NCBI RefSeq assembly: GCF_003205835.1
Contig: NZ_CP029773.1
Span: forward strand, 3,628,501 to 3,692,500
Length of the DNA stretch: 64,000 bases
Source of the DNA: Stenotrophomonas maltophilia
GTDB taxonomy: Bacteria > Pseudomonadota > Gammaproteobacteria > Xanthomonadales > Xanthomonadaceae
Direction: 5' to 3'
The notes beneath the pieces are model-generated. The model had not been told where the DNA came from and did not search any database. It saw only the letters and a list, made by a program, of their open reading frames with translations. Numbering within the stretch: position 1 is the stretch's first letter; every line of letters starts with the position of its first letter. The translations under genes and the position numbers were made by a program. Of this stretch, positions 59,301 through 64,000 are shown piece by piece.

Positions 59301-59992
59301 TGCTGCACGACCACGCCACGGGCCACGCCCAGGCCCATCATGCCCAGCGTATCGGCCACGGCGCCAAGTTCGTTGGCCTGGGTCTGCAGCTGTTCGGGCG
59401 CACCGCCAGTACGCAGGTGCAGGTCCAGCGCATCCTTGATGCGCAGCAGTTCTTCCTTCACCGCGCTGCCCACGGTATCCAGCAGCTCGCGGTTGCGCCC
59501 GCTCAGGCTGCCACGGGCATGGTCCAGCTCGGCCTCGGTGGCGCTGACGCTGTCCGGCGCGAACGCCAGCAGCACGCTGTCATGCACCCCTTCTTCGCCC
59601 CGCGCGGCACGGATTTCGTTGAGCAGCGGCATCAGCACGATCGGAATGTCGCGGTGACCGTTCTGCAGGCGCTCCAGGTAATCGGGCAGCAGCACGCTGC
59701 CGCGCATCAGGGTCGCGCAGGCTTCATCGCGATCGGCCACGCCACCGGCACCGATGGCATTGGCCAGCTGCTCCAGCTCCTCGGCCACCATCGCCGGGGC
59801 GTACAGCTCGACCATGCGCAGGGTGCCCTGCACCTGGTGCAGGAAGCCGGCGCAGATGCGCATGCGGCTGGCATCGGTCGGGTCTTCCGCGTAGTACTCG
59901 ACCTCGTTGCGCACCTGGCGCAGGGTCTCGTCCAGCTCGGGCTTGACCCAGCCCAGCGCTGCGTGGCTCATCGCATCGCGCAGACTGCTCAT
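53357..59992 (-). CDS. chpA: ChpA (PilL-type) hybrid histidine kinase of the twitching-motility chemosensory system
   Basis: A 2211-residue CheA-type kinase. The N-terminal part (1-480) is a helical FimL/Hpt-like region. Hpt phosphosites are seen at about His818 (FHTLKGSGRLVG), His998 (VHTMNGAFAM, unusual) and His1477 (LHTLKGGARMAG). Long acidic Ala/Pro/Glu linkers separate them (about 480-790 and 1060-1400). The kinase core follows with LEHMLRNSVAHGLE (N box), VADDGAGLDREAIRR (G1) and AGRGVGMDVVRNEV (G2), then a CheW domain and a C-terminal receiver (VMVVDDSLTMRKVTGR, LMLLDIEMPRMDG, KP in YLGKPYQE). The ATG at 59992 begins the conserved SSLRDAMSHAALGWVKPELD. Confidence 0.94.
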   Translation of the reverse strand: MSSLRDAMSHAALGWVKPELDETLRQVRNEVEYYAEDPTDASRMRICAGFLHQVQGTLRMVELYAPAMVAEELEQLANAIGAGGVADRDEACATLMRGSVLLPDYLERLQNGHRDIPIVLMPLLNEIRAARGEEGVHDSVLLAFAPDSVSATEAELDHARGSLSGRNRELLDTVGSAVKEELLRIKDALDLHLRTGGAPEQLQTQANELGAVADTLGMMGLGVARGVVVQQRDALRGVVEGRQQIDENLLLDIAGALLYVDASLDDQVAHLGAGGSGEDDPSAVENRRTVEVLAHEAIANFAAAREHFVAFIETSWNHAELQDVPRLLGDVSGALRMLDLGTAADYLRGVQQYIEAELIGRQRVPSGRQLDTLADAMASLEYYLEALRDRRPGREDILDITRSSLEALRYWPLPERNAAEPVAAAPIAFASLLIEREPVTLQAEPLQPEHIEIPVQPAAPAAGTVPVPLPDFTFDPPPATPAPDVVDNSLMFGALGTGASAPLSLHDDADAPLVFAASSAPAPEVPQWDLAPFHPEADPLAPADERSPTFASFDPVSFEQADAGQGAATHWTLSEATPPAPADEVALDADEGAVATTSIDADAYAAPVFDPVAAEHEAAPASGDVVFRFDADALDNADDVLSLHAMETLTLDDDAVLHPSLEIVDAGAPTMEDENPVAVEMGTAPADAPIDTPAPGADAPTPVADAPAVSVIDIDTIAPIDFSEADAQFFAELSAAAADFNPQATAAPTVVEAPVAVDAEVGFEAGFDDDAENIDEDIREVFLEEFDDELANLGTLLPAWRMQPDNMDRLRPIRRIFHTLKGSGRLVGARTLGEFAWKIEGMLNRVLDGSRPASPAVLAMVDNAHAALPQLNAALRHGQRISVDLQAMQAIADRVGAGEETYYVPLPVAVAPATPVVEAGSEGEDDISRILEAEAIASVQAEAEPVPEAVGTPANIDSVLREILEAEVEVHQATLQDWLRSAQQAPQPVSDALLRAVHTMNGAFAMTEVPEITAVTGGAESYIKRALAADVVPGDEGVAALGATAQAITATMEALQAEQPRIVPQEALVQRLQALAGELPEARWPMVGLEDEDDELALETDPEFDAAVDTPDASAFEPTGSGIEPAEPVLEPIAAGAQVPETTDVIDTGLDVGELTGSDDLSRYFDAGWPSVPGEDEAATVDTGSPESIQPVESDPVVAPAEVEAAPTPAAEAELTAADDLSPYLDASALPVDDRDTDELPAPAETDAIDLNTQQPAGLGDVDGNDFDVTAALPLDSELSSLQDEMAAPGFAEPVTLAAALEAGLHVIDEEQTLDDDGQWPVLGLQASELAPGEAEAFAEDADVGGEAAIGEGESADQPSPATVNEEVAADALQASGGPVRFFELEDAPGRGTVHADAEPVESEAAANLPADDGAAALEDSADGVDALDFSVYDRELVDIFVEEGKDLLDHCDGLISELRDAPQDREVLAGLQRDLHTLKGGARMAGINAIGDLGHSIESLLEAVAAGRTEIERRDVQLLERGFDRLHQLLTRTGAHRVVEPAQDLVEAFEVRTTTDIAAAVAAAHGASVVEAAPAQTVSPSTALVDIPLSAPLPAEGVVDEDPLARPQQEQVRVRADLLDRLVNHAGEVAIYRSRLEQQLGAFRGAMGELERTNARLRDQLRRLDLETEAQIVARYQREQDQADQKFDPLELDRFSTLQQLSRALNESAADLGGLQGVLDDLSRQYDSLLQQQSRVSSELQDGLMRARMVPFDGLVPRLRRVVRQSGMDTGKQVHLTLEGTHGELDRNVLDRMVAPLEHMLRNSVAHGLEAPEQRRAAGKPEEGEIAIRLHREGSEIVLEVADDGAGLDREAIRRRAIDRGLLAADAQPNEQELDNLIFASGFTTADQVSQLAGRGVGMDVVRNEVRQLGGSVDIQSVRGQGVRFTLRLPQTLAVTQAVFVQIGETTFAVPVASVSGIGRLSRERFEAADSSYRYSGEDYPLYDLGSLVGQAPARADGQDQVPLLLVRAGDLRAAVAIDQVLGNREIVVKPVGLQIASVPGIYGATITGDGRVVVILDVAPLVRRFLANPTLPVLANAPRQERQVPLVMVVDDSLTMRKVTGRILERHNFEVSVARDGVEALERLEERVPDLMLLDIEMPRMDGYELATAMRADPRYKDVPIVMITSRSGDKHRQRAFEIGVQRYLGKPYQELDLMRNVYDLLGIARVRE

Positions 59993-60092
59993 GGACGCGC
60001 TCCGTTCGCCGCCGCGCGGAGGCCGCGCGAGTTCTGGCGTGGGGAATGGAAATGCTTCATCGACTGGTTCCTTGCTCGCCGCCCTGCCCGCG

Positions 60093-62129
60093 TCACGCCG
60101 GCAGCTTGAAGTCGGCGACCGAACGACGCAGGTCGGCCGCCAGCTGCGCGAGGTGGCCGATCGATTCGGCGGTCTGCCCGGCACCCTGCGAGGTCTGGCC
60201 GGTGATCTGCCGGATCACGCCCATGGTGCGGGTGATGTCCGAGGCCGCAGCCGACTGCTGCTGGGCGGCGATGGAGATGTTCTTGATGAGGGTGTTCAGG
60301 GCGTTGGAGACGCGCTCGATTTCGGTCAGCGCGGTGCCGGCGTCCTCGGCCAGGCGTGCACCGGACACCACTTCGGCGGTGGTCTGTTCCATCGAGGTGA
60401 CCGCTTCGTTGGTATCGGCCTGGATCGCCTGCACCAGGTTCTCGATGCGTCGGGTCGCGCCCGAGGTGCGTTCTGCCAGGCGCTGCACTTCGTCGGCCAC
60501 GACCGCGAAACCGCGGCCCGCTTCACCGGCCGAGGCCGCCTGCACCGCTGCGTTCAACGCCAGGATGTTGGTCTGCTCGGAAATGTCGTTGATCAGTTCC
60601 ACGATCGAACCGATTTCCTGCGAGGACTCACCCAGGCGCTTGATGCGCTTGGAGGTTTCCTGGATCTGGTCACGGATCTGGTCCATGCCCTGGATGGTCT
60701 CGCGCACCACGCCGGCACCCTCGGCGGCGATCACCACCGAGCGCTGTGCCACGTCGGCCGACTCGGCCGAGTTGCGCGACACCTGTTCGATGCTCGCCGC
60801 GATTTCGCCGATGCGGTCCGAAGCCGAGGTGATCTGGTTGGCCTGGTGGCCCGCCGCTTCTGCCAGCTGCATGGCGGTGGCCTGGGTTTCCTGGGTGGAC
60901 AGCGCGACCTTGGCCGAGGTGTCGTTGATGGTGGTCACCAGGTGGCGCAGCTCGTCGACGGCGTAGTTGATCGCGTCGGCGATGGCGCCGGTCATGTCCT
61001 CGGTCACCGAGGCCTTCACCGTCAGGTCGCCCTCACCCAGCGAGGAGATTTCGTCCAGCAGCCGCATGATCGCCTGCTGGTTGCGGCTGTTGAACTCCAC
61101 CTGGGTCTGGTAGCGCAGTTCCTGCTCGCGCGAGCGGCTGCGCACGTTGGTGGAGACGAAGCCGATGATCGCGATCAGCGACAGCGCACCGGACACCACA
61201 CCGATCCAGAAGTTCGGGAACAGGCGGGTATCGGACACCGAGCCGAACGAGGAGAACGCCTCGAACAGCTTGCGGCTGTCGTCCAGCATGTGTGCCGACC
61301 CCTGGCCCAGCGCAGTGGCCGCCGACTGTGCGGCGAACAGCTGGCGCGAGCTGGCCAGGATCGCGTCGGCGTCCTGCTTCATTGCTTCCCACTTCTGCTG
61401 CGACTGCTCCAGCGCGGCCACGGCGGCGGCACCGCGCACGGCGGTGATGCCCAGTTCCTCGTTGCCGTTGCGCAGGCCGTCGAGCACCTGCGAGAACACG
61501 GTGATGTCGCGTGCCAGTGCATCGCCGGACGTCGCCGCAGCGCTGCCACCGGCGCGCATTTCGGTCACGCGACGGGCCATGGAGCCGGCCACCACCACCT
61601 GCTGCAGGGCGCTGTACACCTGCGACGACGGCGCGCCGGAGGCGGACATCGCACGCACCAGCTCGTTCAGCTGGGCCTGCAGGCCCGGCACCGCGCCGGT
61701 GAAGTTGTTGGCATTGCCGGCCAGCGCCAGCACCGCCGGTTCACTGGCGACCAGCTGCCCGGCCTGCTTGCCCAGCGGCGCCCAGGTTTCGGCCAGGGTG
61801 GCGATCGCACCCGACACGCCCGGCTCCTTGCCGTAGCGCCCCTGCAGGGTCGACACGTTCTGTTCGATCGCGTTGCGGGTCGCCTTGAAGGCGGTGAACG
61901 CCTGCGCGTTGCCGCCCACCGCGTCACGGCCCTGGTTGGCCAGCTGCTGCGACAGCACCTGCAGGTCGGCTGCCTTGGAACCGGCATCGGCCAGGCGACT
62001 GCCCTGCCAGGTGGCGACGCCGGTGTTGACGCCGAACAGGATCATCGATGCCAGCAGCAGGAACAGCCAGAGGTTGCTGCCGCCCAGCCGCAGCTTGCCG
62101 GTCTTGGTGGCGTCCGAAGCAGTACTCAT
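60093..62129 (-). CDS. pilJ: Type IV pilus methyl-accepting chemotaxis protein PilJ
   Basis: A 678-residue transducer with TM1 ([20 protein letters not shown], about 18-37), a periplasmic helical PilJ sensor domain, TM2 ([20 protein letters not shown], about 310-330), HAMP-like and signalling domains. The hairpin tip is [20 protein letters not shown] followed by [20 protein letters not shown]. It senses surface or pilin state and signals to ChpA through PilI. Gap of 100 nt to chpA and 41 nt to pilI. Confidence 0.95.
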   Translation of the reverse strand: MSTASDATKTGKLRLGGSNLWLFLLLASMILFGVNTGVATWQGSRLADAGSKAADLQVLSQQLANQGRDAVGGNAQAFTAFKATRNAIEQNVSTLQGRYGKEPGVSGAIATLAETWAPLGKQAGQLVASEPAVLALAGNANNFTGAVPGLQAQLNELVRAMSASGAPSSQVYSALQQVVVAGSMARRVTEMRAGGSAAATSGDALARDITVFSQVLDGLRNGNEELGITAVRGAAAVAALEQSQQKWEAMKQDADAILASSRQLFAAQSAATALGQGSAHMLDDSRKLFEAFSSFGSVSDTRLFPNFWIGVVSGALSLIAIIGFVSTNVRSRSREQELRYQTQVEFNSRNQQAIMRLLDEISSLGEGDLTVKASVTEDMTGAIADAINYAVDELRHLVTTINDTSAKVALSTQETQATAMQLAEAAGHQANQITSASDRIGEIAASIEQVSRNSAESADVAQRSVVIAAEGAGVVRETIQGMDQIRDQIQETSKRIKRLGESSQEIGSIVELINDISEQTNILALNAAVQAASAGEAGRGFAVVADEVQRLAERTSGATRRIENLVQAIQADTNEAVTSMEQTTAEVVSGARLAEDAGTALTEIERVSNALNTLIKNISIAAQQQSAAASDITRTMGVIRQITGQTSQGAGQTAESIGHLAQLAADLRRSVADFKLPA

Positions 62130-62170
62130 CGTTCAACCTCGATCTTCAATGCAGGGGGCGATGCCCGGCC

Positions 62171-62701
62171 TCAGGCCGCGGCTTGCCGGAATTCAGGGGT
62201 ACGCGACAGCAGCGAGAGCGAGAACACGCCCCAGTCATGGCCGTCGGCATGGAAGGCGCGATCGACGAAGTGGCCGTAGCGCCCTTCGGCCAGCGTGCCG
62301 GCCGCGATCTGCTGGTCCAGTTCGAAGCTGCGCTGGCCGAACAGTTCATCGATGGTCAGCGCGACGTCGCCGCCGGCCTGGCGCATGATCAGCACGCGCT
62401 GGCCTTCCTGCTGCACGGTACGCGTGCCTTCCAGGAAGTACTTCAGGTCGACCACCGGGAACAGGTTGCCGCGCAGGTTGCCTACGCCCAGCAGCCACGG
62501 CTGCGCGCACGGTACCGGGGTCACCGGCGGCATCGGCACAATTTCCACCACTTCGCGGAAATCGGACACCAGCCGGCGCAGGCCGACGCGGTAACCCACG
62601 CCACGCCAGAGGTCCTGGGCGAACTGCCGTTCGGGCAGCTGCACCGCGTGGGCCAGGCTGCGCCGTTCGTAGGCTTCGAGAATGTCGAAGGGCGAGCGCA
62701 T
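62171..62701 (-). CDS. pilI: CheW-like adaptor PilI
   Basis: A 176-residue CheW-fold protein linking PilJ to ChpA: RRLVSDFREVVEIVPMPPVT, LLGVGNLRGNLFPVVDLKYF, RVLIMRQAGGDVALTIDELF. Its start shares one base with the pilH stop (TGATG), implying coupled translation. Confidence 0.93.
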   Translation of the reverse strand: MRSPFDILEAYERRSLAHAVQLPERQFAQDLWRGVGYRVGLRRLVSDFREVVEIVPMPPVTPVPCAQPWLLGVGNLRGNLFPVVDLKYFLEGTRTVQQEGQRVLIMRQAGGDVALTIDELFGQRSFELDQQIAAGTLAEGRYGHFVDRAFHADGHDWGVFSLSLLSRTPEFRQAAA

Positions 62702-63063
62702 CAGGCCACCAGTTCGTTGATCCGCGCGATCAGTTCATCCTCGCGCGGCGGCTTGACGATGTAATCGGCCGCGCCCTGGCGCAGTCCCCATGCCTTGTCG
62801 GTTTCCATCGCCTTGGTGCTGACGATGATCACCGGAATGTGTTTGATCGCCGCATCACGGGCCATCGCACGGGTGGCCTGGAAGCCGCTCATGCCGGGCA
62901 GGACCACGTCCATCAGCACCAGCTGCGGCACCTGGTCGCGGACCAGCTGCAGTCCATCCTCGGCGTTGTCCGCTTCCAGCACCTCGTGGCCGGCACGGCG
63001 CAGCCACTGGGTGAACACCGCGCGGTCGGTCGGTGAATCCTCGATCAGAACGATACGAGCCAT
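62701..63063 (-). CDS. pilH: Response regulator PilH
   Basis: A 120-residue single-domain receiver. Acidic pocket ED in IVLIEDSPTDRAV, phosphoacceptor in LVLMDVVLPGMSGFQATRAM, Ser/Thr in VIIVSTKAMETDK and Lys in ADYIVKPPRED. In this pathway PilH counteracts PilG, affecting pilus retraction. Follows pilG by 18 nt. Confidence 0.94.
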   Translation of the reverse strand: MARIVLIEDSPTDRAVFTQWLRRAGHEVLEADNAEDGLQLVRDQVPQLVLMDVVLPGMSGFQATRAMARDAAIKHIPVIIVSTKAMETDKAWGLRQGAADYIVKPPREDELIARINELVA

Positions 63064-63081
63064 TGTGCCTTTCCCCCCTGG

Positions 63082-63483
63082 TCAGGCGTTGACGTATGTG
63101 CGGATGGCACCCAGCAGTTCTTCACGCGTGAAAGGCTTCGTCAGGTACTGCTCCGAGCCGACGATGCGTCCCCGCGCCTTGTCGAACAGGCCATCCTTGG
63201 ACGACAGCATGATGACCGGGGTCGCCTTGAACAGCTGGTTGCCCTTGATCAGCGCACAGGTCTGGTACCCGTCCAGGCGCGGCATCATGATGTCGACGAA
63301 GATGATCTGCGGTTGCTGGTCTGCGATCTTGGCAAGCGCTTCGAAGCCGTCGGTGGCGGTGACCACCTCGCAGCCTTCGCGCTTGAGCAGCGTTTCCGCA
63401 GTCCTGCGGATGGTCTTCGAATCATCGATGACCATCACCCGGAGTCCTGCGAGTTCCCCGCCCGCAGTCGTGTTTTCAGTCAT
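63082..63483 (-). CDS. pilG: Response regulator PilG
   Basis: A 133-residue receiver with a short N-terminal extension. VMVIDDSKTIRRTAETLLKR, phosphoacceptor in IIFVDIMMPRLDGYQTCALI, Ser in VIMLSSKDGLFDKARG and Lys in EQYLTKPFTREELL. It promotes pilus extension and cAMP signalling in Pseudomonas. First gene of the seven-gene pilGHIJ-chpABC operon. Confidence 0.94.
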   Translation of the reverse strand: MTENTTAGGELAGLRVMVIDDSKTIRRTAETLLKREGCEVVTATDGFEALAKIADQQPQIIFVDIMMPRLDGYQTCALIKGNQLFKATPVIMLSSKDGLFDKARGRIVGSEQYLTKPFTREELLGAIRTYVNA

Positions 63484-63538
63484 TGCCTATCCCCAAGCGC
63501 ACGGCCCGATCTCTGGCGGGGGCCGCTACGAAAGCGTA

Positions 63539-63568
63539 TCTATATCGCACTTTCCGCGCCCGCTTCAA
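63539..63568 (-). promoter_or_regulatory. Promoter of the pilGHIJ-chpABC operon
   Basis: On the minus strand TTGAAG (63563-63568), 18-nt spacer, TATAGA (63539-63544), about 55 nt before the pilG ATG. It lies in the 240-bp gap shared with divergent gshB; nothing else was recognised there. Confidence 0.55.
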
Positions 63569-63723
63569 GGCCGACCCATGGCGCGGGGCATGGCGCCCTC
63601 CTGAACGTGACGGGTTTCGCAATGCGTGCGCGACCGCCGGGCGGACGCTGCGTTGCAGTACGGCGGGGAGGCGCGCGAGCGGCGTTGCCGCTACCATCAA
63701 CGCCTTGCCTGACAGGTGCGCCC

Positions 63724-64000
63724 ATGCCGTTGAACGTCATCGTGGTGATGGACCCCATCGCCCACATCAAGATCGCCAAGGACACCACCTTCGCCATGCT
63801 GCTGGAAGCCCAGCGCCGCGGCCATGCCCTGCACTACGTGCGCCCGGGCGGCCTGGCCCTGGAAGGCGGCGTGGCGGTGGCCCAGACCGCGCCGCTGCAG
63901 GTGCGCGACGACCCGGCCGGCTGGTATGAGCTGGGCGCGTTCAGCCGTACCGAGTTCGGTCCCGGCCAGATCGTGCTGATGCGCAAGGACCCGCCGGTCG
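63724..64000 (+). CDS. gshB: Glutathione synthetase (5' part only)
   Basis: The first 92 residues before the window edge: LNVIVVMDPIAHIKIAKDTT and FAMLLEAQRRGHALHYVRPG are the N-terminal GshB signature, and QIVLMRKDPPV is the conserved strand before the ATP-grasp region. It joins gamma-glutamylcysteine and glycine. Divergent from pilG; its neighbourhood beside the pil chemosensory operon is common in gammaproteobacteria. Confidence 0.93.
   Translation, partial: MPLNVIVVMDPIAHIKIAKDTTFAMLLEAQRRGHALHYVRPGGLALEGGVAVAQTAPLQVRDDPAGWYELGAFSRTEFGPGQIVLMRKDPPV

Noticed and set aside
54593-60109. A very long plus-strand open frame (1838 codons) opposite chpA
   Set aside because: It is antisense to a complete, motif-rich kinase gene; its translation is Arg/Gln/His/Gly-rich low complexity, as expected from the shadow of a high-GC gene.

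Overview
The window is chromosomal DNA of a high-GC gammaproteobacterium of the Xanthomonadaceae, most probably Stenotrophomonas (S. maltophilia complex). The strongest clues are at least eight hairpin repeats framed by GTAG/CTAC that match the SMAG family described from S. maltophilia, Xanthomonadaceae-type gene neighbourhoods (metX-metB-hom, pilGHIJ-chpABC, yceI-cybB-yceI, a lysine-rich histone-like gene), and the codon usage. No rRNA, tRNA, CRISPR array, insertion sequence or prophage was seen. About 53 protein genes are supported. The gene at each edge is cut: a hybrid sensor kinase on the left and glutathione synthetase on the right.

Layout. 1-2465: two-component sensor with a propeller periplasmic domain (minus, partial). 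2630-4421: yceI - cytochrome b561 - yceI. 4521-7357: thioredoxin-fold protein, L-serine dehydratase, secreted alpha/beta hydrolase. 7464-10985: methionine/threonine branch operon (metX-metB-hom, minus) behind a SAM-I riboswitch. 11137-16574: M23 peptidase, RF3, hemolysin III family protein, AsmA-like protein. 17063-20242: mtgA, glycosyltransferase and CBS protein on minus, divergent from hslO. 20359-24141: a small outer-membrane-like protein and a TonB-dependent receptor. 24282-31048: an unusual, less GC-rich cluster (methyltransferase, TPR/GT41 O-GlcNAc-transferase-like protein, TPR/2OG-Fe(II) oxygenase, GNAT, and on minus an ATP-grasp-like protein with a second 2OG-Fe(II) oxygenase). 31152-35830: TetR regulator divergent from a hydrolase-fadE operon, then a hotdog protein. 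36301-41642: DUF1304, MFS-like carrier, beta-lactamase-fold hydrolase, atypical SDR and LysR. 41763-44658: histone H1-like protein and gcvT-gcvH. 44803-46207: NfeD and an SPFH protein. 46280-49272: Mpo1-like, YnfA, MazG, CysQ, NudE. 49350-51469: bioA and rsmE. 51572-63483: the complete type IV pilus chemosensory operon pilG-pilH-pilI-pilJ-chpA-chpB-chpC. 63724-end: gshB.

The most interesting non-coding structure is a family of large, structured inverted repeats at 16612-16717, 16864-16969, 35893-35996 and 36139-36242. Each has 26-27 nt complementary arms around a conserved core of exactly 52 nt, and the core holds a second small hairpin whose loop is always ATCCAT. Both the outer arms and the inner stem differ between copies but stay complementary, so the fold rather than the sequence seems to be kept. 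The copies come in head-to-head pairs about 145 bp apart, and both pairs lie between convergent genes. In the second pair the whole intergenic region is a nested palindrome, and its GTAG ends supply the TAG stop codons of both flanking genes. Three other genes take their stop codon from a SMAG repeat. The other leading candidate for an undescribed system is the receptor-linked TPR/GT41/2OG-Fe(II) cluster at 20.3-31.0 kb.
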